Shown here piece after piece: positions 1 to 11,559 of a DNA stretch of 64,000 nt. Positions within the stretch are counted from its first letter, which is position 1. Every line of letters starts with the position of its first letter. Source of the stretch: Hormiphora californensis (Eukaryota > Ctenophora > Tentaculata > Cydippida > Pleurobrachiidae); assembly GCA_020137815.1 (NCBI GenBank), contig CM035358.1:2469321-2533320 (forward strand), given 5' to 3'. The translations under genes and the position numbers were made by a program. The notes under the pieces are model-generated. The model ran no database searches. It had not been told where the DNA came from and saw only the letters and a program-made list of their open reading frames with translations.

Positions 1-3000
1 TACCACCATTACCCCCTCTATGTGGTGACGAACCACCTCTATGTGGAGACGAACCACCTCTATATGGTGAGGTGCCCCCTCTATGTGGTGAGGTGCCGCC
101 CCTCCAAGCGGGACTAGTAGTCCTGTGATCAGGGCGGCCTTGATGACGGACTGGACTGCCACTACCCCCTCTCCTGGGGCTTCTTCCTACCCTAACTGGG
201 CTGGTATAAAATCCACGCCGAGGGCTCCATGATCTCCCTGCGGCATCCACTGGGAACGACCTGAGAATGGGCGGTGTAACAGAGACCCGTAATTATGGTA
301 TAATTAATTGGACAACAATTGGACAATAATTAGCCAATAATTATAATTGTTGGCTAACTATTGTCCAATTATTTTCTAAATATCATAAAACAATCAGCAC
401 CTCATCACTCACCCCTGTTGTCCATGGTGGTGGTGTGTCTGTAGCTTGGCTCTAACTGCCTGGACCCCCGGCCAGGCGTCCATATTCTGCATATTCGGTG
501 GTCCAGATCCTCCTCCTCCCATCATTACATGACCCCCAGATCTCGGAACATGCCCCGTCCCCCCAGCTGCACCGTTTTCAGGTACCTCGCTACCAGGGAC
601 CATGAATAACCCCCCGGGGTTCTTGAAGACGTGGAGGAAGTTGCAATGTTTCCCCTTAGGGCACTTCTGACGGTGAAACTGACCTAGGAGAGGGAGAGAT
701 TGTTACTTTAACTAGGAGAGAGCAGGTGAGATCGTTACTTTAACTAGCAGAGAGCAGGTGAGATCGTTACTTTAACTAGGAGAGAGAGAGCAGGTGAGAT
801 TGTTACTTTAACTAGCAGAGAGCATGTGAGATGAAAGTTGTTTTGTAACTTACCACAAATTGCGGATTTCCACTTTTCAATTTTGATAAACTCGCAGGAA
901 ATCTGTCTGCTGGCGTAGAATCGACCGTTAAACTTGGCGAACGCTTTAACCGCATCCCCTTCGTTTTTAAACTGTACGTACACGTTTCCCCTTAAGTGTG
1001 GCTCATGGTTACAGCAAACCTGAGGATTAATTTAGATAATTTGGTAATGGTATAGGGACGACAGTGTGTCATAGATATATTGGGGCTAAAGGATAATACT
1101 GGCATAATACCTAAACTGGGGGGGGTCCAGCCCTAAAAAAAGCTAAGCTAACGGCCAAAATCAGGGTACCTTTAGCTTTTTTTAGCTTTTTTTAGCTTTT
1201 TTTAGCCTTTTTTAGCTTTTTTTAGCTTTTTTTAGCTTTTTTTTAGCTTTTTTAAGGCTAAAAAAAGCTAAAAAAAGCTAAAAAAAGCTAAAATTGAGTT
1301 TTTAGTGGATTCATATAGGTTCGAATCCCGCTGACGCCAAATTTTTTAAACTTTTATTACAACGTTTTATAACGTTTTTTGAACTTTTTTAAAACTATTT
1401 TTATCAAATTTGAATAATATTTTTATCGAAAAAATGTCTCCAGAAAATGGCAGTAGGGGTGGATACAGAAATTGCTATGTATGGACATAAACGGTAGATT
1501 ATGGTAAAAAATGTACAGGAAATGAACAAATGCAGTCAATAGACGTCCGGAAGGATGAAAATTTAATGGAAAAGTGTCAAGATGAATGCTGAAAAAACAT
1601 AAAAAGTAGGGCTAAAAAAAGCTAAAAAAAGCTAAAAAAAGCTAAAAAAAGCTAAAATAAAAAACGCTATCGACCAAAATCAGGGTACCTTTAGCTTTTT
1701 TTAGGGCTGGACCCCCCCCTAAACTATACTGAATCATGCTCACTCTAATTGATAAAGCAAAGCCCATTATTCTAACCTTGAACATGGATACCTCTCCCAT
1801 AGACTGGAACTCTGGAAGAACATCCCAGAAGAACTCTGCAAAACTTTTGTTTGTATCCGTCTCCTCGTGCTGAGAGACACACTCATGTTAATAATACGGT
1901 GTGATAGGGGTGACTTCGTAACCAAGGAGAGGGCTGCGAGTATTAGCTCGTCCTTCTCCCGCCCCCATCATTATCAATACACTAATTCAATGTAACGTAC
2001 CTCCAGACCAGAGTCGATATCCAGGTCGTTAGTGAAGTCCTGGCCCAGGGAGATGTGGTTAAACATGGCGGGGAGAAGGATGGTATCACTAGATGGGGGC
2101 TTCATATGGTATCGGGAACATCTGAAGAGAGAGAGAGAGAGGGGGAATTAGAAGGAATAAATAAACCAGTATGACACTGATTGAAACAGTGCCAAAACAC
2201 TGCCTCCATGCTACGTACGTGAACAACACAGCCGATCCTGATTTACTAACGTATAGTGGGGTACTGGGAAAAAGTACAAACTCATTGTTTCCTAAGTTTA
2301 CTAACCGTTCACCGAAGCGGCATGCCCCGGTTTTCACGTAGAAGGAGCAGTACTTGACGTCAAGCTCCGTGCCGTATTGAGGGTAGGATGAGGGGGCGAG
2401 AGGGTTGCTGTACTCCTAGAAAAAGAAGGTACATACTGCACGGGGGTTAGTCACCCCGGTTAACTTGGGATAGTAGGTCAGCCGAAGATGTACTCCGAAT
2501 TTGTCCCTTTACTTCTCTACTCCACCGACCCTACCCTCAGATATTTATCATTTCTCTTTCATTTTGGCCCTACATCTTTTTTATTCATATTTTTTATTCA
2601 GAATCCTGTTTTTAATAGTGTTTAGAGACGAAGTCTATTTTGGAGTTGTTGGCCCATCTCATGCCACCAACTATCCGACATTCTCTCATCGCTATATCGA
2701 GATTGAAGGGGGGAGAGAGAAACAGAAAAAGAGAGGGGGAGAAAAGGAGAGGGGTGGAGAGAATGAAAGAGGGAGAGAGGGATGGAGAGAGAGAGAGAGA
2801 GAGAGATTAGGAAAACGTGTTTCGGCGGGTTCAAATGGATATTTTCGTTCAGCTTTGAATCTCGATATATATATACGAATCAGAATGGCTATTAATGTTT
2901 AAAAACGGGGCCACTAATAACTTCGTGTGCCTTTAAGTTTGGGAATGCCGACAGACAAGTACAAGAGTAGTATATATCTCTTGAGCTCGATTGTTTTGTT

Positions 3001-3572
3001 CAAACCCAGGGTCGAGCAAGGCAAGAGCTGGACCGGATATAATATGGCCATGGAGATCTTTCTTTTTTAAATCCCCACAATATCCAATATCTAATATCCT
3101 ACTAACCTCTTCCTTCACCTCCTCAATGAGATTATCCACTTGCTTCAACATGTCCTGATGGTTTTAGAAGGGAGGGGGGATCGTTAAGAAAAATATATCA
3201 TCTTTTTTGGATTATATCTGACCGAATCAATCAATGAGCAGGCAGTATGAAGGATACTGTTCTAGCGATGGCAGGTAGCTAGTGAAAAGTGGCACATCAG
3301 TGTAAAGCGGCGAATCAGCTGGGATAACTCAACCTAAAAGTGGCTAATGTTAGCATTTCAAGCAAAAATAAACTGAAAAACGGAAAAAAAGACGTTTATG
3401 GGTCGAAAACTCAAATCTACCCTCAGGTCAGACGGTCGAATGTATGTTTTACGTGCTCTTTCCGGTCGAAATGTGCATGTTTTTCTTTTTCAGAAAAAAC
3501 ACAACCTATAATGCAATATAAAACACAACGGGGAAACTAGATTAAGCAACTATCCATGGACTCTCTCTCTAT

Positions 3573-3635
<63 letters not shown>

Positions 3636-3641
3636 GTCGCT

Positions 3642-3699
<58 letters not shown>

Positions 3700-4850
3700 G
3701 GCCACTGTTGATAGGGAAGGTGGTGTAACGGTTAATACGCCGTCAGTGGTTCTATCCAGCCACTCAATCACTGTCACACTGTTACTTCCTGTCAATGTAT
3801 GCATATAGGGCGTGGGGAAGATATGGAGAGCCGTTCTAGTGATGGAAAAAACCTATCGCCTTCGTAGGGGGGGTGCGACATGTTAATTTTGTTAACTTTG
3901 TTAATATTAACATAGAGAAAACAGGTGATTTATTAACAAAATTAACAAAAAGTTAACAAACGTTAACAAATGCCATTTATGCCATCTAAATCCCCTTTAG
4001 CACGTATTTTTGGTATTTAACACTTGTTCTGCGAGCAAAGTTGTTCCTTCTGCACGGTTTACATACCACCATTACCTCCACTACGGCTTTTTTACAGCGA
4101 TTTGTTCCACTGTGTAAATTTTAATAAAAACTAGCCAAACTAAACCGCAACTGAAGTCAAATGACCCTAATCCACATTTTCAAACCCTAAAACTTAAATA
4201 TGACTCATTAATTTACCTTAAAACGAAAAATATCCCAAAAATCTATTTTTCTAAAAAAACGCAAGGATTTGTAGCGAAGCAAATTTTCAATCTTTGACCA
4301 AAAAATTGATTTTGGAAAAATTTTATTTCTTTTTCCAACAGAAACGTTGTATTTCATCTTATTGAGTTCAAAGAATCTATTACCAATGAAAAATTACGTC
4401 AAAGTGAGATTTTATACGCTAAATTGATATATTTGCAACTTTTGGATTTTTATCGATTTTGAGCCAAAAACCTGTATGTCGGACTTTGGTTATCGGAAAA
4501 GGCCTTGTTTGGGTATGTATGTGTTCGGTAAGTCATTAAACTATAAAATTAAACCAGTTAAAATCGTATTATAAACCAATAAGAACAGTCTTTTAGCATT
4601 TGTTAACTTTGTTAATTTTGTTAATTAACGTTAATTAACAAAATCGAAAAAAAGAGGTGATTTATTAACAATTAACATGTCGCCCCCCCCCCCTTCGTAG
4701 TAGGCAAGTAGCTTCAGAAACACTCAATAAAAGATTCAGTCCCCCTCTTCCATCCATTTCTCTCTCTCCATGGTCCCAGTCACAATTTCGTCGCATGCAC
4801 ACTACAGTTAGAAAAATTGTGTTCGTTTATACTGCTTGCCCTCGAAAGAG

Positions 4851-4919
<69 letters not shown>

Positions 4920-5435
4920 GAGAAAGAGAGAGAGATGGATGGGACATGAGCATGTGAGTGTATCCCGGAGTGACACATACACATCACACCCACATTATAT
5001 AATGCGTGTGAGGGGCTAGACATGGAGGGCCGGGTGACGATGCAGGGGCTAGACGTGAAACATGTTTATGTCGAACACTGTCTGTCGTTTTGGTGCGAAA
5101 TGTGTAAGTTGAGACGATTTGCAAGCTCATTGTTCCTTCCATTTTCTAATCTCATCTCCTCAAAGCTACCAATATTGTACGTACTACGGTGCCAAGACAG
5201 TTTAGGATAGTTGGAATTAAAACTTTCGTTTAAATTACCGGTCAGGTCTTGTTGGGACTGGTCTGTAGTCTGTAAAAAGTTGTACTTATCTCTCATGACC
5301 TCTCCAAAAAATTCAAAAATATTAGATACACGATATATTTGAATTTGTACTCACGAAAAGGTAAAAAATGAAAAACAGAAAAGTGAAAAAAGACTCGTAC
5401 GGAGTTTAATTGCATGTCTGAGTTAACTTGAGATT

Positions 5436-5501
<66 letters not shown>

Positions 5502-6125
5502 GGTTGATTTACGGTGCAAGAAACGCACTCTTGCATGTTAACGTTTGTTAAAAGGGATCAACAAGTATGCAAGGATAGGGAAAAGAGAGAGTGAGCGAGG
5601 GAGAGATAGAGAAAGGGGGATAGGGTCAATGCAGAAAAAATCATGCAAAAAGAAAGAATAAGTGGTCTCTAAGTCTACTGAAAAAGAAGGATATTATGAG
5701 ATAATATGGAAAAGATAGCAGCAAGATAGAAATTAAAAGGAAATAAGAAAGAAAAATGATGCTAGTGGGATAGTATGACTTACTTCACTCCGAGATGCAG
5801 AATCTTGGCAGTACGACAGTTCTTCTCTCCTGTATCGCCTTGAATTCTGCTTGGATTTGGCGCTGAAAATAGAGGATAAGTGTGAGGTTGTGATCTGATC
5901 GCTCTCTCTCTCTCTCTCTCTCTCTCCCTCTCTCTCTCGCTTTCTGTTTCTCTCTCTCTCTCCCTCTCTCCCTCTCTGTTTCTCTGTCTCTCCCTCTCTC
6001 TGATCTGATCGCTTCGTCTTACTTTTTCTCTCTCTTCTCATCTATTCATCTCTACTACTCTCTCCTCCTCTCTCTACTCTCTACTCTTCTCCTCTCTCCT
6101 CTCTCTCTCTCTCTCTCTCGCTCTA

Positions 6126-6167
<42 letters not shown>

Positions 6168-9145
6168 CCTTTCTCCCTCTCTATCCATGAACCGTGATAT
6201 GGTTGTGGGTAACTTGACAGGCCCCCGCCCCATTTTAAATATAAAATGCATTTAATGCGATGCATTTAATGCATATATCGTGAGATTATTTCTCAAAACA
6301 AGAATGAACCAGATAATGGCAAAATGGCATAACCATGCAACGAAAATTCCCACAGGAGCATCTTCTAACTCTGTGTGTATTCACAGGTCTTTCCGAATTT
6401 TGTCATGTTGAACACGATGTTATGGGCTCTAAGTTGTGCCCCTTTCCATCTCCACATGTCACCATATTATTAGGTTGTGTCATATCTGCATGTTCGTCTG
6501 AGGTGATCAGTACCATGCGAGTCTCCCAGAGGGAACTTGATGTTAAGCCCAAAGAGGATGTGAGAGATTGAGCAGCACGGACAGCGGCTTAACATCCAAG
6601 AGTATTCTGCAGTATTTACTGCTAAATATCATTATTATTATATTGAGTGAGAATTGCCCTTTGTGTCAGCTAGTCACGTAACACTGACTACAAACTGCTT
6701 GTGTGTGTTATAGGAGGCCGCGTATTCCTTTGAACTGATGTTAGTGACAGCCTTTGCTTGAACCCTAAACCTAAAACTGTGTGTATTCTTTTGAATTGAG
6801 TGACAATCTGTTGCCTAGCTAGACCCTGTTTCGTGCGCCCGCCCGAATATAATGGGAGGGTCAGAACATAACAATCAATCTGCTTGTGTGTGTGCTTGTG
6901 TTTTGAACTTATGGTTATCTTCTTTTTAGCAGCCTTGAACTCTAAAACTATCAGTGAGGCCCGCAAGATCCCAACTAAACAGACCAATTATTGTGATCGC
7001 CCACTCTGACATCGTATAATACTTTGCTCTACCGAACCCTCACAGAGCAGTCCCAGCAACATATTGCAGCCCTGTGTCTTACTACCGCAGTAGTGACGGC
7101 ATTGCTGTCCCGATACAACAACAACAATAAGGATGGGGATTCTCAGGAGGAACAAGGACAAGAAGAGGGGCAGGAGGGCCCTCATGATGAACCCGTACTG
7201 GAAAAAGGAAATGTCACAACTGTTTAGAGATGTCGATAAAAATACGTAAGATCTTTGCCTCCTTTTTCTTTGTATTAGAGGCGAGTTCAGGAGTTTTTCA
7301 GTTGCCTTGCTCGAGCATCCTCTCACCGCGTTCCGATATACCGTGCAAAACCATTTTCTCCGAGCAACCCGGTAAATCGGGGTTCAACTGTATAGGGCTT
7401 GTTCTTAGGTGGTTCATTTCGCCAGGTCAATAGAAGCCTTCCCAGAAGAGTTGTTTTTGGGACCATCACTATTTATTAATTGCACAGTTTCTGGGGGGGG
7501 GGGGGGGTGACAGCTGTATTGATATGTGTTAGGTTTGTACGGTGATAGGTGTGTTTGATTTGATAGTCTATCTATCGCACAGAAGAGCGAAGCGATGAGA
7601 GTGGTCAGGCATGACGCTTTCAGTCCGAGTCACTAAGCTATGTTCAACCTAAATCATACCACTTTGCATTACCACTACCAGTACCATGCTGACACATCAC
7701 GTGTACGGGGAGGGGGGGTACGAGGGTAATATTGACACTCAGATCATACAAAAAGGGATGGTTATTTGCCACGTGTGTTGTTGTGGGATCCATTATAGGC
7801 AATCATGATTGTGTTGGGAATTGCTACCACCCAAAATAGATAATATCTTGCTTAATACAAAAGATATCATGTCGCGGCTAAAATGACTGCATCAAAACTG
7901 ATACACACCATATTATTGTACGTGTACGACAAGAGGGCCGGGCTAGAGGTGCTAATATGACGTTTTTAGTGAGTGGTAATAATAGGTAAGCCTATCTGGT
8001 AGAATAACATGTTCTATAAGGCCAGCTGCAGATCACAGCTATAGGACTTTATTTATACACATTGAATCTCATTGTGGTCTTCTTTATCACGGTACTAGCT
8101 GTCTGGTAGTTTGAACCTTTTTTCGTTTTTTGTATTTGAAATTTCAGCTTTTGATTTTAACTTTTGTCTTGGATATCAGTATTGTAACTTTGTCACTTTG
8201 AAGTGCTATCACTTTAATGTCAGATTACCAAATTTGGTAGTGCACTAAAGATGATATTGATAGGTTCTTCAAATCAAAACTGCGGTTGTTTCGCTTTGTG
8301 ACACCTCTTTAATTTAAGAGGTGTCTAAAGAAGCAAAACAACCGCTGTTTTGATCTAAAGAACCTATCATCTGACAGATAACCTATCATCTTTAGTACAC
8401 TACCATATTAAGTAATCTAACAAATTGTTAGTACACTACCATATATGGTATATGAAGTGCTGTGGGGGAGAAAGCAAAAGGGATAATGCCTTGTACGACA
8501 ACTACTACTGGAGGAGAAAAATGGGAGAGTACTTTAAATGTGAAGATAGTAGCAGGTAGAGCATGGGGGGGGGGGGGGCCGGGGCTAGGAAAATCCAGCT
8601 AGTTGGTGTTGAAGTAGAGGTAAAGTAATTGCGGTGAGAGAGGGTCGAGCAAGGCAAGTAAAACTTGATGTGTATAGTTTGGAAGTTCATAGTCCTCCTC
8701 CTTACCCTCCTTCCAAGTTGGTAACGAAATAACCCATCTGGCAAGGGATGGGTAAGTGCCTAGCCCTTCTTACAAGGGGCGTCGTGAGGCAACTCCTAAC
8801 GATGATGGCGTGTGATCCTGTCCCTATCACGATATTGGCCCGTCAATTTAAAACTCCTCCTCTGCTGCAGGGACGGATTCCTAACGATTGAGGAGATGAT
8901 AAACAACACGAGACCGTTAAAAGTTCACTGCGATGCCCCTGAATACAAGATGGAGGCTCTGGCAAACGCCTACAAGGAATTCTGGGGCCACGTATGTTTT
9001 ATCAACTCTATGTGTCTTTCTGTTTGTCAGTCAGTCAGTCAGTCAGTCAGTCAGTCAGTCAGTCAGTCAGTCAGTCAGTCAGTCAGTCAGTCAGTCAGTC
9101 AGTCAGTCAGTCAGTCAGTCAGTCAGTCAGTCAGTCAGTCAGTCA

Positions 9146-9184
<39 letters not shown>

Positions 9185-11108
9185 TGTCAGCCCGTCTGTC
9201 TGTGCGTCTGTGTGTGTGTTTTGTAAACCCCGGTTTACTCTCTCAGGTAGGTTTGAAGCCTGGAAGGAAAGTGGGTAAAACCAAGTTCCTCAAGGGGCTC
9301 AGTAAGCTTGGAAGAGAAGAGTTGGATCGAGAAGCAGCGGGGGTACCCACCCTTCACAGTCGGGTATCCCATACCCTGTTTGATATCATTGATGCGAACA
9401 ATAATAACCGACTTCAGGTAACAAATCTCCTGAAAGATTTTCCAAGACATTTGTGTCTAACACGTTACACGTGTATAAAAACTGTAAGAATTGGTAACTA
9501 AGACAAGCTAGCATGTGGAAAATGTGAGTCTATTACTTTGAATTTTGAATTTCGCGACTTTAATTTCATCTCAATTTCCAGAAGAAAGAAATTTCACAAT
9601 GGATGGCTGCTTCGGGACTAAATCCCGACAATGCAGATAAAATGTTCCAGGTAACTCCTTGAATCTATCCAGAATTTTCAATTATTCTTCCCTATTATTC
9701 TATTAAATCTATCCGTGATTTTCAATTCAGTCCCATATTGAACTATAATGTTCTCCATTCCATTCAACTCCCCCCGTTGTTCTCACAGGAGGCGGATGTT
9801 AGTGGTAAAGGGTACATCAGTAGAGACGAGCTGATAGAGGCAGAGTTTTGCTCATTCTTCCATCCTGAGAAGTGCATGGCTCAACTGGGCGTCAAAGTGG
9901 TTTAACCAACTGATCAAGATCTAGCAAAGACTTCCCCGGCACTTCCCCGCCAACCAACCAATCGCTGCAGCTTGTCCTTAGATTCAAGAATATGAGACTT
10001 AGTTATCGTATGTGGCAAGACACGAGTCGCGTCTCACGAACCCAATATAATTTAATGCGAACATGACACGTAAATGAGTTGTATTTTTTAGTGAATCAAA
10101 CTAAACTACACATCGTTTTTTAGGATGTGTAGAACGCATTTGGATTGATATTATCAGGTATCATGAATGCGATCTAAAAAAAATGTTATCAATTTGATAA
10201 TATTCTATCGAACTCAAATGCGTACCTGATTTTTTTAATCAATCATGAACAGTATTGGTTTGACAAGTCAAGATAAAGACTGATTCGACTTACGTAATGG
10301 CAACTATTTAACTTAATTTTTTCTCTCTGTTGATTAAAGTTTAGAGATCAGTAGAGGTATAACAGCTGACCCGGGACCCCCCCCCCCCCCCCCCAATTGG
10401 TACCTGATGCCACTGTGATATGCCCAATGATGAGACTCTGATTTTCTGATAAGGACCCAATTTGTTCCGACCCAATTCCCGCGTTAATTACTTAATTACT
10501 TAATTAATTTACACAAGATGACTAATAAAAATACCTTCAGCTCGTCCTTTTGTTGTTGCCGTTTTTCCTCCAGTTCTCTCCTTGCTACAAACTCTGTCTG
10601 AGCATCTTCCTCTCTTTTTAACCATGCTTCCTCCTCTTCTGCCTTCCTGCAGTGATGGTTATATTGTAGTTAACTTCAAACTATTTTAGAACTTGAAAAT
10701 AATTTAATTAAAATCTAAAAAATCACTCAGTACAGTTCCTGCAAATCCCAGACTGAGACAGAGTAACTATGTACATGAGGATTGAGGGGCGATTCAAAAA
10801 GGACGTCCAGGGGTAGGGGGAGGGGGAGGTAGCCGATTTCGGACATCTCTGGACTAGGGGGGGGGGGGGGGTCTGGCAGATTCAGACAGGGGGAGGGAGG
10901 GGGGGGGGGGTAAAAATGACCAAAATTCAAGGACGTCCTTTTTGAATCGCCACACAAACCTTAATTATGACAGTGTCGTTTGAAAGGCTATGAGTAAAAT
11001 AAAATGTCGTTCGCTTAGATAAGTGTTATTAATGTCTAATACCTCTTTAGTTCTGCCTCGGATATTTCCTCAGTTTCAGATTCCTCGTGTTCCCCTTCTT
11101 CAAGTTCC
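1..11108 (-). CDS. ZRSR2: ZRSR2-like U2AF35-related splicing factor, 3' part (runs off left edge; first exons not found)
   Basis: Exons read on the minus strand with matching phases: 11108-11043, 10646-10535, [unresolved gap], 2415-2306, 2121-2001, 1869-1777, 1019-854, 683-413 and 260 to beyond position 1. Domains in order: an acidic, charged coiled coil (AEEEEAWLKREEDAQTEF, close to the ZRSR2 linker helix); a first CCCH finger (KYCSFYVKTGACRFGERC...H); a U2AF-homology RRM (GNVYVQFKNEGDAVKAF, FNGRFYASRQISCEF); a second CCCH finger (CPKGKHCNFLHVFKNP); then a Gly/His-rich and RS/RG-rich tail with repeated SPHRGG units. In known animals ZRSR2 recognises the 3' splice site, mainly of U12-type introns, in the nucleus. 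The fingers and RRM are intact. The start codon and basic N-terminus must lie upstream of 11108, probably in or beyond the degraded region. The exons joining 10535 to 2415 are not identified. Family assignment is firm; the full model is not. Confidence 0.85.
301..400. repeat. AT-rich imperfect hairpin in ZRSR2 intron
   Basis: The sequence ATTGGACAATAATTAGCCAA is followed by its near inverse (TTGGCTAACTATTGTCCAAT), making a stem of roughly 30 bp inside the intron between the last two visible ZRSR2 exons. It is probably a small inverted-repeat transposon relic. No flanking duplication was resolved. Confidence 0.5.
685..832. repeat. Tandem repeat (about 32-36 bp, four copies) abutting a ZRSR2 3' splice site
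   Basis: The unit is GAGAGCAGGTGAGATCGTTACTTTAACTAG with variants. Read on the minus (coding) strand, each copy carries a pyrimidine run ending in CTCCTAG or CTGCTAG. The array runs directly into the real acceptor of the exon at 683-413. It therefore supplies several decoy acceptor-like motifs next to the true one. Confidence 0.75.
1118..1719. mobile_element. Non-autonomous inverted-repeat element with poly-G ends and internal AGCTTTTTTT repeats
   Basis: The ends are inverted: GGGGGGGGTCCAGCCCTAAA on the left and TTTAGGGCTGGACCCCCCCC on the right. The motif TTTAGCTTTT is repeated many times in both orientations inside. Flanks carry a direct repeat CTAAACT or CCTAAACT; exact length is ambiguous because the Cs merge with the element end. 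That is about 8 bp and fits hAT-like cut-and-paste insertion. There is no coding capacity. It lies in a ZRSR2 intron. Confidence 0.8.
2416..3866. other. ZRSR2 intron sequence without a supported gene
   Basis: It contains a CT/GA-rich stretch around 2700-2810 that creates spurious open frames on both strands, a copy of the dispersed GGGTCGAGCAAGGCAA motif near 3000-3030, and a long interrupted (CT)n at 3570-3694. No coding exon is supported. Confidence 0.5.
3567..3696. repeat. (CT)n microsatellite
   Basis: Two CT dinucleotide tracts are separated by a short unique stretch (AGTCGCTATAC). The locus is in an intron. Confidence 0.95.
3867..4691. mobile_element. Non-autonomous inverted-repeat element with poly-G ends and TTAACAAA-rich termini
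   Basis: The left end is GGGGGGGTGCGACATGTTAA and the right end is TTAACATGTCGCCCCCCC. Subterminal GTTAATTTTGTTAA motifs occur in both orientations. An 8-bp direct repeat CCTTCGTA flanks the element at 3859-3866 and 4692-4699. No protein is encoded. The TSD length suggests a hAT-type transposase acting in trans; that is inference. Confidence 0.85.
4852..4935. repeat. (GA)n microsatellite
   Basis: An almost pure GA dinucleotide run followed by degenerate GA-rich sequence. Open frames across it on both strands are Arg-Glu or Ser-Leu low complexity and not genes. Confidence 0.95.
5066..6265 (-). other. ZRSR2 intron with possible unplaced exons and (GA)n/(CT)n tracts
   Basis: The minus strand at 5296-5066 is open for 76 codons of ordinary composition (containing DQSQQDLTGNLNESF). 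The minus strand at 5874-5788 has an acceptor-like ag and a donor-like gtaag around a charged peptide (QAEFKAIQERR in one frame). Either could be a linker exon of the ZRSR2 gene between 10535 and 2415, but I could not join them in phase. Pure GA runs occupy 5441-5499, and CT/GA-rich sequence occupies 5895-6180. Confidence 0.25.
6266..8234. other. ZRSR2 intron; repeat relics only
   Basis: Contains a copy of the short dispersed TTGCCT...AGAACATAACAA repeat (6810-6874), a pogo-like terminal sequence (CGGTAAATCGGGGTTCAACT, 7369-7388) and a poly-G run at 7492-7507. Short open frames at 6335-6571 and 7024-7227 lack splice or homology support. The first exon of the EF-hand gene should lie here or just downstream, but I could not identify it. 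Confidence 0.4.
8235..8405. mobile_element. Small MITE-like inverted repeat (about 170 bp)
   Basis: GGTAGTGCACTAAAGATGAT near 8236 is matched by ATCATCTTTAGTACACTACC ending at 8405. The arms continue inward through TAGGTTCTT and AAAACNGCGGTTGTTT to a loop around ACACCTCTTTAAT. The end motif TAGTACACTACC recurs at 8430, so a second partial copy may be adjacent. No TSD was resolved. Confidence 0.75.
8871..9905 (+). CDS. EF-hand calcium-binding protein, sarcoplasmic/calexcitin-like (N-terminal exon missing)
   Basis: Four exons in phase: 8871-8991, 9247-9417, 9582-9650 and 9789-9905 (stop TAA). The first visible exon starts inside an EF-hand loop (DGFLTIEE), so at least one upstream exon carrying the start codon and the first half of that loop is absent from the model. 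Further loops are DANNNNRLQKKE, a complete 12-residue ligand set split by an intron after Q, and DVSGKGYISRDE. Order and spacing (an EF-hand, a helical spacer with EFWGH, then a C-terminal EF pair and a short tail) resemble the sarcoplasmic calcium-binding protein, calexcitin and photoprotein group. The role is probably cytosolic calcium buffering or sensing. Intron 1 carries a (CAGT)n tract. The gene lies inside, and opposite to, a ZRSR2 intron. Confidence 0.8.
9026..9193. repeat. (CAGT)n tetranucleotide microsatellite
   Basis: About 40 tandem CAGT units with rare T substitutions, in the first visible intron of the EF-hand gene. All three forward frames stay open across it (Ser-Val-Ser-Gln), which explains several long but false open frames. 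Confidence 0.97.
9906..10534. other. Intron sequence; poly-C run, no gene seen
   Basis: AT-rich sequence 3' of the EF-hand gene, with an imperfect TTATCAAATTTGATAA-type palindrome near 10146-10210 and a C homopolymer at 10378-10394. No coding signal. Confidence 0.5.
10788..10951. mobile_element. Short MITE with GGCGATTCAAAAAGGACGTCC termini
   Basis: The left end GGCGATTCAAAAAGGACGTC is perfectly inverted at the right end, GACGTCCTTTTTGAATCGCC. The interior is G-rich with two long G runs. The TSD is unclear. It lies in the ZRSR2 intron between the two coiled-coil exons. Confidence 0.8.

Positions 11109-11181
<73 letters not shown>
11107..11181. repeat. (GA)n microsatellite immediately upstream of a ZRSR2 exon
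   Basis: A pure GA run begins at the acceptor of the exon at 11108-11043. On the coding strand it reads as (CT)n and so forms an extremely long polypyrimidine tract ending in ag. Confidence 0.9.
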
Positions 11182-11184
<3 letters not shown>

Positions 11185-11559
11185 ACATGGTGTCCTGGAA
11201 GGAGGTTAAACCTCGCCTAGATTTGAGGACTAAATTATACCATTATCTGTATCATGATGAGGGGGTGATCCCTGTGTTGATCTCACGTGGTTCAAAGTTT
11301 GGTCAGGCATAGAAGACTCGGGATGTTACAAAGGTGAACAAATTTCAATAGCAAAATTTGTCAGGTAAATGCTCTGACCGCGGTTCTCCGAAAGAATAGA
11401 ATAGTTCATTTTTTGAAAAAAATGTAGATTATGTCGAATCAAAAGATTCCTTTCCGAATTCTGATGATGTAAAATTTGTTTCAAATAATCTTATCATATT
11501 AGGCTGTCCAGTATTGATTGTCGTTGGGCTTTTATGGAAAAATGGTTTGAGAAATGAAA

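Noticed and set aside
2501-2902. 133-codon open frame with an Arg/Glu-rich end
   Set aside because: Half of it is a GA-rich low-complexity tract, and the locus is a ZRSR2 intron on the other strand.
7024-7227. Open frame MLYRTLTEQSQQ... on the plus strand as a first exon for the EF-hand gene
   Set aside because: It ends in its own stop, has no donor in a suitable phase and no EF-hand residues.
8812-9501. 229-codon open frame with a long Ser-Val-Ser-Gln run
   Set aside because: It is read-through of an EF-hand exon into a (CAGT)n intron; the splice donor at 8991 and acceptor at 9246 restore a normal EF-hand protein.
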